Source: Cryptomeria japonica
Taxonomy: Eukaryota > Streptophyta > Pinopsida > Cupressales > Cupressaceae
Direction: 5' to 3'
NCBI RefSeq assembly: GCF_030272615.1
Contig: NC_081413.1
Location: forward strand, 22,200,501-22,264,500
Length of the DNA stretch: 64,000 bases
Shown: positions 20,945-33,042 of the stretch, piece by piece
How positions within the stretch are numbered: the first letter of the stretch is position 1
How the letters are laid out: each line of letters opens with the position of its first letter
Position numbers and translations under genes: made by a program
Notes under the pieces: model-generated
Seen by the model: the letters and a program-made list of their open reading frames with translations, nothing else
Database searches by the model: none
Told to the model about the DNA's origin: nothing

Positions 20945-23511
20945 AAGTTTAACTGAAAAAAATAGGCAAATGTTTTTTTGCCTTGAGCCTGATGGCCTCG
21001 GTGCTGCTACAAGTGCCATGTTCTTGTCAACATCAATGGACTCACTAGTACTCAATTTAAGTGGCATTGGGTTGCAATATCCGGGGTTGGCATCATATAG
21101 TGGCACCCCTACAATATATTTCGAAGTATCAAGAAAAGTAGGTAGTGGGGAAGTAGCTGAATAATTCATGCTTGTTGGAAAGCTAGGCAACATTGTGTTA
21201 ATTAGATCCTGCATAACAGGGTGTTGATTAGGCAAAGGCATGGACAAACTGGACTCACTATTCAACAACTTCTTTCTTTCCAACTCATGGAATTCGTTTG
21301 ATATTTCCCTTTCCTCAGCCTTGTGTTCCTTCCTTGCATTCTCTCATTACATTTTTTCAGCCTTTTCCTTCTTATCTAATTCCTTCAACCTTTCCTTTTC
21401 TTGCCGCAAGATCACCTTCTCCTTTCTCAATAGAGAATTAGTTTCTTTGGTGAGTAAACTTGCTACCTTGTTTGCTTTTATTTTCTCTCTTTCTTTATTT
21501 CCCCTCCTCTATTTCTCTACTCCTTGTCTCTACAAACTCGACACCCTCAATGAGCTCGTCAGAAGTTATCAACTACCCTTCTCGCGCCAAATGAATTCAT
21601 GTTGAAGCCCCCTACCACTTCTCTAGTTCACAATGTGAGCGAGAGCTTTAAGAATTCTGAAAGTGTATTTTGTCATTTTTTTTTGAGGCAACTCACTTAC
21701 TTGTGACATCAGGCTCTCCTCTTCCACATTACAATCTTCCGTTTCTTCTTGCATCAAACCTGCATCGTTTGCACTATCAGAGTCACCACAATCTGCGTAG
21801 TAATGCACCATTTCTTGAATGACACCTTTTGGTGGTGAAGGCAAGCTATATGTCCCTCATTCTTCTTCGCCTTCCAACTCAACATCAATATTTTACACCA
21901 CTTCCACCACCCAAGATGGTCCAATTCGCTCGGATGGAAGGTCAAGACTCTCGTCCAAAGTGTCACTGCAAGTTCATCAATGTTGGTAGCTGCCTATTCC
22001 ATGTCAACTTGTATAGCTGAATATGTTTGATGTATGGCTGAAATGTTTTTCGCAACCACTTCTAGGGAGACATGGACTCCTAAAAGACTGAGCATGTTTT
22101 GCATTATAGATGCATCTCCCCCATCATTAATATGGAATGTGGTGCTAGGTTGCATGTCTTGGGTGAGGGCATCAGGATTGAGGGTCCATATCCACATCCT
22201 TTTGAATCCTGCAACAATGCTTGAAATTGTCAATGCCTTGGCCAAATACTTGTTGCTCAATTTTGCCAGTTCATCCCTCCTGATTTCTAGATTGGTGAAA
22301 CTTTCTATCTATGTGGCTCTTTTTGATTTGAATTATGTTTTGAATGGATAAAATACACTGACATCAAGTGCCTGCAATTTGTGAGATGTGTGGGCTGGCA
22401 ATGTCAACAAGTCTATGCCCAACATCCTTGCCTCCTAGATGGTTGGCAATGCAAAATGGATGTCGTGGTCATCAAATATCAACAAGAACTTATTCGTTGG
22501 TGATACACCCCTAGGGGTTGAGCGCTTGAAGTGGTGCAACCAACTCATGAATAGTTCCTTGGTCATCCACACATGTTGTTGCACTATCATGCAAGCACCA
22601 GGTTTGCATTTAGCTATGTAACTCTATAACTGCCTCTTGCCTTTGAATAGATAGAAACTTGGAATGCTTTGTCTGGAAGCATTAATGCAACAAAGAATTA
22701 TGATCCACTCATAGCTCTTCAGAAGTATACAAGACACGTTCCATCTTCCTTTCCTCGCATGCACCCTCATTTCCCCATTTCTGCTAGCCATAACTCTTGT
22801 TTCATCATAGTTCTAAATGTGGGCAGGACCATATGGATTAGTAGCATATCCTTTTGACAATGTCTCATAAAAAGTGGAAACAACTACTGGTCTAAGACAT
22901 GGTGCCCAGTCTTTGTCGAGGCCTTCAACCATTAGTAAGCTGAATTCATGATGTATTACCTTCAATCCATACCACCATGAGTTGTTAGGCATGCCATCCT
23001 TGAAAGGGGTTGGTCTACCCTCACAAATCTGAGAGAAAACTACCTTCAAGTTTATGATTTCAAGGCCATGACCACAACCATCCATCTCTTGGCACCAATG
23101 CACAATCCCCTCTTCTTCTTCTTGATACATGAGGATGGTTGGTGGACCTTTCTTGAACATGGTGGTCAGACCACCCAACCATTTTGACAGTGTTGCAATT
23201 GGGACGCCCCACTTCCTTGATGCACCCCATATGGAAATTTTCTTGTCCTCAACATCTTGGAGTGCACCTTCCATGTCTGTTGTCGACCACAGCTTCAATT
23301 GCATTATTACTTTTTTTGGAGTTGAAGGTGGACTAGGTTCATCCACCATGGTCGGGATATGATGTTCATTTGGATCATCTAATGTTGGGGGTATAGGGTT
23401 TACCTCTATCTGAGCAAGAGGTGGGGCTTTTTCTTCAACATTGAAAGTGACACTCCCTTTTTGTGAACGCACCCTTATGCATGTTGATCTCTTTGAAGAA
23501 TGAGGAGGCAT
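20945..23511 (-). pseudogene. pogo/CENP-B-type DDE transposase (HTH_psq + DDE_1), decayed
   Basis: Read from ATG 23511 downward. A basic N-terminus (MPPHSSKRS) is followed by a Pipsqueak-type helix-turn-helix (LWSTTDMEGALQDVEDKKIS, then WGVPIATLSKWL, about 23150-23285). Next comes a CENP-B-like second HTH region (GPPTILMYQEEEEGIVHWCQ). The DDE_1 catalytic domain follows with the DET site (NYDETRV, about 22800), FDDHDIH (about 22470) and LPAHTSHKLQALDVSVFYPF (about 22345-22405). These supply the three acidic residues of the DDD triad. A C-terminal extension (21994-20945) holds an acidic stretch and a Lys/Glu coiled coil. In-frame stops are mostly TAG; a frameshift lies near 21845. Such enzymes cut and paste Tc1/mariner-superfamily DNA transposons. 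Upstream residues (23512-23562) are probably not coding. Confidence 0.85.
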
Positions 23512-23562
23512 CTTGTCTATACAAAACAACATGAACATGAATGTTAGCCATGGAAATAACAT

Positions 23563-24924
23563 TTAATAAATATAGGCCATCGTGACTGATATGAATAATT
23601 TTATGTTAGCCATTTAATCTTAAATGAAGATTAATATCAGCTATACTCTTTTGAATCCAAATACTCTAAGATCGAACCAAATAACCATGTCATTTTGTAA
23701 ATCGATGAGTTTTGATCAGTGCCAACAATGATGCTTGATATGGAATGAATGTGCAATTACAAATTGAATGATAACAAGTTCAATAAGTCAGCGAAGCTTG
23801 AACAATAGGACTATGGTTCCCTTTTATGAAACTCAAAATTTCTGCAATTGTTTGAATTTTTTTGTGTATTGGACACTTGTTTTATTATTTTTTGTATTGG
23901 ACACCTATTTTAGTAAGGATTCATGGTCAAAACCTTTTGGGTCTTCTAGATGTGGGTGTGTAGCTAGAATGTGTTGTTTCTAAAGAATTACTTGATTGTA
24001 TAGATGAGAAACGGTGTTTGGCTTACAATTAGGTTGGATGTATATTTTGATAAAAATCAACAATGGGATTTGTTTATCCACTACTGTACAAAGCAGGCGT
24101 TGCCAGGACAGGTTTTGAGAGAATTCTCGGACCTAAGGACCATAGTTTTCTAAGAAAAAATTATTGATATAGTGGGTTTGCCATGATTGGAGGCTAAGTT
24201 TGAATAATTTTGAAAAGAAACAAGATCTTGTGGGGAAGACAAGATCATCACAGGGGTATGGACAGAGAAAGAATTGGTCAACATGATGACCATGCCTAGC
24301 TAACCACTCTTTTTGTGCTCGGATTTGAGGATATGGGATGTTAACAGGGCATTGTATGGGTGGAATAACAAAGTGTGAGGTGGGGAAAGTTTCACAAAGA
24401 TAGTTTAGGATTTCATAATCAGGATTGTCTAGAAATTTGGTTTTGACAAGACCTCCACTTGTTAGAATCTCGTAGACCTTGAGATAGTTTTGCCTCTCTT
24501 ATTGATAATTTTTTACAATATGATAGCATTGATCTATGTTTGAAATTTCCATGCTCAATTGTATCCATGTGTGTTGTCTGGAATGTATCATTGTCAATTT
24601 GCATCATGTTATATATTACAAACTTTGCATGTGACCTCAAAACAATCTATATATACATATATGCACATTATCATATGTATATACATACATGTAGAGTAAT
24701 TAGCATGCATTTCTACATGTTCTTTGAATTCAAATATTAGATTGGTATGGAATTGCTAAACACTTGTACATGTCTGTGAATGCAAATATTGAATTGGTCT
24801 GCAATTGTACAGTAAGTTGTATGCCATTCTACAGATTGATAGACATATAAATGTACGCATATATATTTGACTTTATGTATAATCACATATGTGTGTATAT
24901 ATATAATCATTTGTGTATATATAA

Positions 24925-24956
<32 letters not shown>

Positions 24957-25086
24957 TCTTAAAGGTATTAATACATAGTTGGAGCCCATATATACATGGA
25001 CCCCATAGAAAGGTATTCATACATATACAACCCATATATATGTGGATTCCATCTGTTGATAAGAGGGAGCCAACTTAGCTATATAC
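23563..25086. other. Spacer with microsatellites
   Basis: No gene supported. Contains ATATACATATATGCACAT-like words at 24640-24700 and a (GT)n run at 24926-24955 within ATATGTGT sequence. Confidence 0.5.
24926..24955. repeat. (GT)n microsatellite
   Basis: About 14 uninterrupted GT units within ATATATGTGT flanks. Confidence 0.9.
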
Positions 25087-25307
25087 ATGGTGAAGGGTGA
25101 AAGTTGGAAGCCACCTTGTATACAATTGTGCATGTATTAATTGTATACGCATGGCAATTGTAAAGGGTGAAAGCTAACAGCCACCTCCTATAGAATTGTC
25201 CATGTATTAATTGTATATGCATGGAAAATGCAAAGGGTGAAACATGGCAGCCACCTCCTATATAATTGTGCATGCATTAATTGTATACACATGGCAATTG
25301 CAAAGGG
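25087..25307. repeat. 70-bp tandem repeat, three copies plus a partial
   Basis: Units start ATGG at 25087 (64 bp), 25151, 25221 and 25291 (partial). Each contains AAAGGGTGAAA, AGCCACCTCCTAT and TTAATTGTATA with scattered changes. Confidence 0.85.
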
Positions 25308-25489
25308 ACACAATTATTAATTTCTCAATAAATGAAAAAAGATGGTGGGAGAGAATAAATTTGGAGGTAATTATTAAAAAAGAAGTGAAGTTGTTGTTTA
25401 ACGTGTTGGTGGCATATAGTTTTAGTTAGTTAAAAAAACATTCCCTGCATAAATCCATAAGGTTTCTTCTTTTTTGCACCCGACGTGTG

Positions 25490-26260
25490 TAATGTTTGTT
25501 GAAGACATGGAAGTCGCCTTCACCCCTTTACACAATGAAACAATAGTTGGACTTTAGGGGAAAGATCATTGATAAAAGGTTGAAGGTCGTATTCAAGTTT
25601 AGGGATGACGACTTTCCTCGATACTTGAAATTATTTCTGGGTGACTGTTTCATGAATATAGATCGCCAGTAGCAGACAAAAGTAGACATCGTGGCCATTG
25701 TGGTGGCTTGGGCTTGGAAGATTGGGAGAAATTAAGAGAAAGTTAAATGGTTGTTGAAAGAAATTGTGGATGATGAATGGCTGCTCAATCTCGATGAACT
25801 TGTTCTAACGCCTGTTCTAGGGCTATGGTTTGAAGTTCCTAAGGGAGAACTAAGTCATGGGGTTCCTAATTTTGTCCCCTTCATTTGATGGGAAGTGGGG
25901 GCGAACCGCAAGGTAAGGTCTACTGAAACCACACTCGGATGGACGATGTTGGAGATGTGGCTCATTGAGAGGAAGAAGGTAGATGAAGGAACATCAGGTG
26001 GTGCAGGTGAGGCAGGAAGTGAGGGAACGTCGGGAGGTGCAGGTGACACGAGAGGTGAGGGAACATCAGGAGGTGCAGGTGAGGTGGGAGGTGAGGGAAT
26101 TTTGGGAGGTGCAGGTTAGGTAGAAGGAGAGGGAACATTGGGAGGTGAAAATAAGGCAAGAGTTGTAGATGACATTGATTATTAGTATGAAGTACTAAAG
26201 GTTCCTGAGGAGTCCGATGACGATGAAGACTATGTATCCTCGCCCAAGAAAAAGAAATGA
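25490..26260 (+). pseudogene. Unrecognised ORF with Gly/Glu 12-residue repeats and basic tail
   Basis: From about 25560 one frame runs to TGA near 26258 with in-frame stops at about 25671, 25734, 25887, 26117 and 26182. The first part (KVVFKFRDDDFPRYLKLFLG, VDIVAIVVAWAWKIG, VKWLLKEIVDDEWLL) looks like a folded alpha-helical domain I cannot name. Five 12-residue repeats of the type GTSGGAGEAGSE follow, coded by a 36-bp minisatellite. Then comes an acidic-basic end (EESDDDEDYVSSPKKKK) resembling a nuclear localisation signal. Could be a transposon accessory gene or a host relic. Confidence 0.4.
25988..26167 (+). repeat. 36-bp coding minisatellite, five units
   Basis: Units start at 25988, 26024, 26060, 26096 and 26132, each beginning GGAA and containing GGTGCAGGTGA-like sequence. 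The exact 36-bp period keeps the reading frame. Confidence 0.9.
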
Positions 26261-26680
26261 ATGTGGTACTGAATGAATATATGTGTGTATGTGTGACACA
26301 TTTTTGGTAAGAATTATATTTCTCAATGTTTTTAATTTAAAAATCTGAATACATGCATTTTAGTTGGAATGGTTTCTAGGAATGCCTGTCAATACTTGGG
26401 AATGGTTTTTGGGAATGCTTCAAAATGTTTCAGATTAAACATTACAATTTATACAGTTCGTAAAGGAGAAAATGTCAAATAATAGTGTGATGTAGAAAAA
26501 TATGTATGGTAACAAGAACAATACACATGTGCTTTTGTTTAATCTGGTCTACTGGTGTGCATGTTTTCCACTTCATGTTGTTTCGAATTTGAAATTTAAA
26601 TTTGCATTGTGTGTCCATTGAATCTGCATAAGTAACTCATTTAAGCCCGATTTGATTGTTTTTGGTTGGAATTTGGTGGT
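26261..26680. other. Spacer
   Basis: AT-rich, nothing recognised. Confidence 0.4.
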
Positions 26681-27650
26681 TGTTAGGACCTGGATGCAAC
26701 TGAGAGGGGGGTGAATTAGTTGTCTATTAATTTCAACCCAAATCTAACTTAATTAAACTTGATGCATAATACTGGTAAACCAAACTTAATGCATGAAATA
26801 GAAAGAGAAATAACATCCACAACACATAACACTAAATTTGTACGTGGAAACCTTGTAAGGGGCAAAACCATGGTGGGAAACCTTGCCCACAATCATATGA
26901 TACTACTGCATATAGTATGTGTGTACAAATGGGGTCTACACATGTAGAAAGGCCAACTATCTAGAGCTCACTTCTCAATCACAAAATGAGAGCCGCGTTG
27001 ACTACAATAGGATGGTTAAATCCTAGATAATGTATTACTCAAAATAGAATCTTCATATGTTGGATTCCATACCGGTTAGGCTCAGATTATCTCCTTCATA
27101 CCTTCCTTGAATCTTCAAATGATATTTGTGTGAGTAGCTCTTCTTATATTCGCATATACCTTATTACATTCCTCTACCACATAATCTCACAAATGAGATC
27201 TTACATATATACCAAAACCTAAGACCAAACGTGTAGGTTGGCTCACTAAGAATATTACAATTAAATAAAATATAAATGAATTAATATGTGATACATCATG
27301 TCGGCTCAATTCATTTACAATTATAACCAATCAATAAATCATCTCCATAATGTGTCGTGATGATCTGGAATAGATAACGCATGTTGGTCCATAACCTAAA
27401 CCAATTTGTTGGTAACAACAAATATGCCAACTCGATTAGACCAATAACCAAATCACTAAAATGAAGTGTCCAAACCATGTCTTCGACATAACCAAGTAAT
27501 CTCTAGATGATAACAAGTCATCCTCTATGTCTGTGAACCAGATACTGGTGACTGCGCATAAGTCACTAATCTTGCCGCTGAACATAACCAAATATCTCTA
27601 GAAAGATAGGTCTTGATAAGTGTTGACATCAATGACAAAACCAATGCAAC
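26681..27650 (-). repeat. LTR relic (solo) related to the nested-element LTR at 47.5 kb
   Basis: Begins TGTTAGGACC followed by ACTGAGAGGGGGGTGAATTAG. This is the same arrangement as the LTRs at 47512 and 53435 (TGTTAGGATTCCC, then the G-run and GTGAATTAG). Further shared landmarks follow in order: GTGGGAAACCTTGCCCAC, a (C)ATGTAGAAAGGCCAACT block and AGCTCACT. The end near 27650 (GACATCAATGACA, then CAACA) is approximate. No internal region or matching 5-bp flank could be fixed, so a solo LTR or a fragment. Confidence 0.65.
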
Positions 27651-28444
27651 ACATCCATAATACCAATAGTGGCCTTACACAATTTGTGTCGTCATTGTAG
27701 GTGGGAGTTGGCATGAAGAGACGTGAAGGAAACGAGACGAGTTGTACACATGCGACCGAGTGATGGGTATTGTGCAAGGATAAGGAGGTGTTGCGCCACC
27801 GACATAGACCCAAACCAGCGAAAATGTGTTGTGTGAAGGAATTTTTATGGGTCCACGTATCTCATGTTGGCAATATTAATGTTTATATTATGCTTGTTTT
27901 ATTAGCGGCTAAGGCAGCATAACAAAAACTTTGTCATGTTTAAAAGTTTTACAATGATATTTTGATGTTGTTAGAGGGCCCCACTCTTTGGCATGATGGC
28001 ATGTGAAAGTGCCCACGTTGACATATGTTTATTTTATAAATGCATGTTTTAATCTTTCCAAATGTTATTGAATGTTTTATGTTTTTTTGGTATTGATGGA
28101 TACATGTATGGCCCGAAAGATGTTATGTTTAATGTGAATATTTATCTAATTTTTTCGTTATGTTTTTTGTGTGTGGTTGCACAAGTTTTGCCTAGTAGGG
28201 TTGTCATGTATGGGGCCCACAGTGCCCATGTTTTATATCACCTTTTGGACCCCACGCACGTATTGCCTCCTCTCCCATATTCTATTTTATATATAAGAAG
28301 ACAATTTATAACAAAATTCATTTTAACAGTTGTCTCAGTTACCAATATGTATGTGACCTCCTCTTATCAACAAGTTGCCTTTGCATAATGAAATACATAT
28401 TACTTGATTCAGACCATATTTACTGTGGGATTTTGGCATTTATT
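27651..28444. other. Spacer, possibly the LINE 5' region
   Basis: No coding similarity recognised. A TATATATAAGAAGAC stretch lies near 28288. Confidence 0.35.
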
Positions 28445-29300
28445 ATGGCTCCGACCAACTTTAGCCCAAAAGTTGATGTTGGTGTTGGAGTTGCCATGAC
28501 GGATCCTCATGGTGCCCTAGAACAAGCACCCTCGCAATTTCTTTTTGAAAGTGTTTCACAAGGTATGTCCTCGCCTAATGTTGTGCTTCCTATTCAAGAT
28601 TTTGATAATGCCTATAAATGTCTTGAAAAATGTACTTTGATAGGCTATTTCATGGGTAGGATACCTCTTGAAAGCATGCTTTGTGATTGGGTCACCAAAG
28701 CCTGATCTAGTCATGGATTCCTGCTTGATGGATTTCAAAGTCTCATGAACGGTTTCATTTTGTTTCAATTTTTGAACCCTTCCCATGTTGAGGCTATCCT
28801 CTCTCATGGGCCATGGATTGTTTGGACTTCCCTCCTTATTTTTCAACACTGGTCTCATGACTTTTCTATCTCAGATGACAAAAAATTGTGTCCCATTCTG
28901 GGTTGAGTTTCCTGGTCTTCCTTTGCCTTGTTGGCCTTTCATGCAAACTATTGCTCAGTCTGTTGGCAAAAATATTTTCTTTGAGCCAGATCAATTTTTT
29001 AATGCTCGCTCTCAAAAGAGGGTCTGCATTGAGGTTGACCTTTTATGTGACTTGGAAGAAACTATTGATATTCAAGTGGGAGGCAATACCTTCAACCAAA
29101 AGGTGCTTAATTTGAACCTTCCTAACACTTGTTATCGGTGCAAGTCGATGGAACACAAGATCAAGGATTGTCCCTTGGCTATTCTAAAAATAAAACCCCC
29201 TATTAAGGAGTTTGGCTCTTGACATGTCGAGGGAGCTAAGAAGGATGAATGGACCACTGTAGTTCACAAAGGAAAAAACTCTATGGCTTTGGCCCAAAAT
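28445..29300 (+). pseudogene. LINE (L1-like) ORF1 fragment: DUF4283 domain plus zinc knuckle
   Basis: The first frame (ATG 28445 to about 28890, with a TGA at 28703) reads YKCLEKCTLIGYFMGRIPLE, then GFLLDGFQSLMNGFILFQF and EAILSHGPWIVWTSLLIFQH. The frame then shifts near 28888 to PFWVEFPGLPLPCWPF, IAQSVGKNIFFEPDQFFNAR, VCIEVDLLCDLEETIDIQVG and a CCHC knuckle CYRCKSMEHKIKDC (29130-29171). This is the DUF4283 plus zf-CCHC order of plant L1-type ORF1 RNA-binding proteins. ORF2 (endonuclease-RT) is not seen; the sequence is cut by the gypsy LTR at 29549. Confidence 0.8.
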
Positions 29301-29548
29301 ACCTGTCGGTTCCAATTCCTAGTCAATGGAGGAGCCTCCTACATAGACACCCTCTACCCAGGCGGTCTCTATGCTGCCCACTTCGGTTTCAAACCCTAAC
29401 CAGCAGGGGAAGGACTCTTCTTAGGGTGCCACTTGACCCCCTTAGGTGCGCACTTCTCTGGCTACATCTATGATTTCTACTACACACTCTATGTGGCTCT
29501 CTCGCAGCCCTTCTGGGCATGCTGAGATTGCAGATGGCAGATGGTGGT

Positions 29549-29750
29549 TGATGCAAAGAGTCTTGGAACCTTATTTGTTTCACCTTCTTTAGTGACTTGT
29601 CCTGCTCAACCCTAAAACTACTCAATTCCTTCCTTTGGCACTTGGTAAGGGTTATGACAATGAGACCTCCAAGGTCTGAACCTTCTTGACTTGCCTCCTA
29701 GGTATAGCCAATGGTTTCTAGACAATCAACTCCTCCACTTGAGGTTGTCA
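29549..29750 (-). repeat. Gypsy 3' LTR, distal part (left of insertion)
   Basis: Matches 40249-40450 of the right LTR nearly base for base (TGATGCAAAGAGTCTTG, then GTTTCACCTTCTT and ACAATCAACTCCTCCAC) and stops at GAGGTTGTCA. Confidence 0.85.
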
Positions 29751-29962
29751 ATGCCCCTACCCTTGTCAGCTTTGCAAAACCAGTTTGACCTTGGTTGACT
29801 TCTTATGTGGCATTATTGAATGGTTGATTTACCATGGTGTAATGTTGTAGTCAGATAATATGATTATTGTGCGTACCTATTAATGTGCTTTCAGATCGAT
29901 TCTTATGTAAGTTTAATTGTTTCCCTAATTCTTGTTATTGATCTCGAGCTAACACCTTCATT

Positions 29963-29989
29963 ATATATATATATATATATATATATATA
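29963..29989. repeat. (TA)n microsatellite
   Basis: About 13 TA units at 29963-29989. Confidence 0.9.
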
Positions 29990-30270
29990 CGTATGCTTGT
30001 GTGACTCTTGGTTATAGGAGATTGCAGGTATAGTACCACTGTGGTGCGAGGTTCATCTTCATTAGGATTTGCAGGGTTGAGTATACCTCTTTCGTCCTTA
30101 GAATTTGGATTATATGGTCATAAAACCCTCATCTTACCCTAGTCATGCTCAAGTGAGCATAGTCTGTGGTACGTCAGTTTCCCTTTTCGTTTGGGTTTGT
30201 GGGTCGTGTATTTGGTTGGCTTTCTTGGTTTGCATGCCTTGTGTGTGGTAAAATTGAGTATTTCATCCTA

Positions 30271-30650
30271 AGTGTTTAATTTGATTTAATGTGTTCTTTT
30301 ATGCACTAATAATTGAAGAATTAAAATAAATAGGTTTATTTTATGTGATTAATCATTAATTAAAAAGACTGCTCTATTTATGTTTGTAGCAAGTTTAAGT
30401 ATTTAATTCGATTTAATGTGTTCATTTATGCATTAGTAATTGAGGAATTAATATAAATAGGTTTCTTTTATGTGATTAATCATTAATTAAAAAAGATTGC
30501 TCTATTTATGTTTGTAGCAAATTTAAGTATTTAATTCCATTTAATGTGTTCATTTACACATTAGTAATTGAGGAATTAAAATAAATAGGCTCTTTTATGT
30601 GATTAATCATTAATTAAAAAGATCGCTCTATTTATGTTGTAGCAAGTTTA
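30271..30650. repeat. 127-bp tandem repeat, three copies
   Basis: Units start near 30271, 30398 and 30526 with AGTNTTTAATT. Each contains ATTTAATGTGTTC, AATAAATAGG and GTGATTAATCATTAATTAA, then CTCTATTTATG. Confidence 0.9.
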
Positions 30651-31624
30651 ATTTAAATTGTGAATTTATTTAGTTTATGCATTTTGAAAAGAGAATTTTT
30701 AAAGTTATTTGAAATAGAAATAATTTAATCCCTTTTTGCTTTTTGAAATAGAAAGGTTAATTTTAATTATTTAAGAAAACTAATTTTTATTAGAAAAGCA
30801 AGTTTAATTTATATATATATTTGATATAGTGTGAAAGATTGATTTTGGGAAATTAATTTAATTAAAATATTTTACCCTCATCAATATTGCGAAATATAAA
30901 TGTTGGCTTGTTAATATTGAGAAAATTAAAATTAAATGAGATAGAAGCATTTTAATTTTTATTAGAAAAGCAAGTTAGATTAATTGAATAGTTGAAAAGA
31001 ATGATTTTTCTTTCTTTTATTTAAAAAGATGTTTAAAATTCAAAATTAGGAAATTAGGTCAAATTTCATTCCATTTAACCTAGGTTGGAAAATATTTTTG
31101 GGGTTGTTGATTTTTTTTGGAAGAAAAATATTTTTTGATGGAGAACATTGGGGATTTTGTGAAGGGAAGGATTTCTACAGCTGCAGGTTGGGCTCTTCTT
31201 CAAAATCTTGCCAGGAATGCTAAAAGAGGTAGGGTTCTTGTTTACCTTTTTATTTCATTGTAAATCAAAAAAAATGTGTTTGGTTCTTCCTCATTGAATT
31301 CTCGTTTAAAAATCCATGAATGTTTTTAAAATTTTAAGTTTTAGTTTTGAGAATATTAATTGTTTTTTGGGTCAAGATTGTTTAAATGGTTTTGTGGTTG
31401 AGCAAATCTTGCCTATTTGAAAGTTATTGAGTATTTGGAAAATCATGAACTTGTTGGGAAAATTTCCCCATATTGTCATTTTGAGCATTCTGGAAAATTA
31501 AGTTTTAGTCTCTGTATGGGACTGTGAATGAAAGAAATTGGAAGTTTTAGTTTGTTATCATTTTATTTTTTTATTGGGGTACTGATTTTATTTAAAAAGA
31601 AAACAAAATTTAAATTTTTGTTTA

Positions 31625-31870
31625 GGGCTAGGGTTTGGTGGGCGGAGGAGTCGAGGCTCGACTCATGCCGCCGCCCCCCTTTCCCCGCGGGTCCACAGAG
31701 ACCTGCGCCCATGGCGGCCGCAAGGAGCAACGCCTGCGGTGGCCGCAGGGAGCGGTGCCCACGGTGGCTGCAATGAGCGGCACCCATGGTGGCCACAGGG
31801 TGGCCGCGACAAGAGCTGTGGGGAGCTTCCCACCTCTCCCGTGATGGGAGGTGGGCCCCGTAGAGGCCTC
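31625..31870. other. GC-rich island within AT-rich repeat
   Basis: A sharply bounded segment of very high G+C and CpG, with repeated GGTGGCCGCAGGGAGCG-like words. Ala/Arg-rich ORFs on both strands reflect composition only. Flanks are T-rich and A-rich. It lies inside the non-coding insertion. Confidence 0.75.
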
Positions 31871-33027
31871 CCCAATATTTTGTTTAAGTTAAGTTTTTTT
31901 TTTTTTTAAATAATAAAAAAAATTAAAACTTATTTTTATGCTAAGTATATTTTAATAGTTTTTTTATTATTTATTATTAGTTAATATTTAATTCAATTTA
32001 ATGATTTATTAAATTATTATTAATTTATATATATATATTAAATAATATTTAATTGAAAATTGTGTATTATTAAATTATTAATTATTTATATTTTATTACC
32101 CAGGGGCTAATAAATCTATAATGATTAATTTTAAATTTTGGTATCTGTTTTAATGAGAGAATAATCTTTGGGAATAGGTAGAATAATATTTTTATTGGGA
32201 ATTTTTGAAATAAAGTATATTTTTTTAATTTGGTGATGTTTAAAATAATATATTATCCAATAATATATTATTTTCGAATTTGAATGTTATAGGTCATCTG
32301 GGAAATTTAGAAGTGGAATACTAAAGTATAGGAGTAATCGGAAAATGAAATGTTTATCATTGGATCCCTTTCTTTTTTTGAAAACTTAAATGATATGCAA
32401 TTAGAATTAACGAAAATTTAATAATGTATCGATTGGATAATTGGTAAGTTAATGATATTGCATTTGATAACATAAATGGGTTAGATATACTCTTCCTCGG
32501 TATAGGGAAATAGACAAGTGGTAGTATTGCAAGTATAGTATTGTATCCACCTTGTAATGGTGATTTTTTTTGTTAATGTATTGTTGTAAACTTTGATCAT
32601 TTAGGAAACTTGATCGACCTTTATTGTTTAAACCAATAGGGAAGAAGATTGTCCTTTCTCGATTATTGCCTATGTAAATTAAATTTATGTATTCTCTTTT
32701 GTTTAAAGTAATGGCAAGGCTTTGAAATGTTTGTTTGGACCTTGTTGTCTGGTTGATTTGTGGTTGGCCATAGTTGGTCAGGCCCCTAGTTAGAGTACCG
32801 TCAGGCAATGGACCTTTGTATTTGCTTTTAATGTGTTCAGATGGATATGTTTCTATGTAGGGATCATGTATGTTTTTATTGACCGAAGTGGTCATTTGTA
32901 CATTGGTTGTGTTTGCCTAAATGGCAGGATTGTAAATGACATGAACCTTATGTAATCTCAACTTACTTATATGATCGGAGGGATCTTGCAGTTGAGCAGA
33001 CCCGGAGATGTAGCCCACTAGGGGTGA

Positions 33028-33039
33028 ACTCTGATACCA
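33028..33039 (-). promoter_or_regulatory. Primer binding site of the inserted element
   Basis: Minus strand TGGTATCAGAGT, one mismatch to the initiator tRNA-Met PBS, three bases from an LTR end. Confidence 0.7.
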
Positions 33040-33042
33040 TTT

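Noticed and set aside
28062-28388. 108-codon plus-strand ORF before the LINE relic
   Set aside because: Hydrophobic, no motif and no continuity with the DUF4283 frame.
31528-31875. Ala/Arg/Pro-rich ORFs
   Set aside because: By-products of the GC-rich island on both strands; no domain.
32449-32895. 148-codon minus-strand ORF inside the non-coding insertion
   Set aside because: Lys/Asn/Tyr/Ile-rich with no motif; not a Gag or Pol block despite its place after the PBS.
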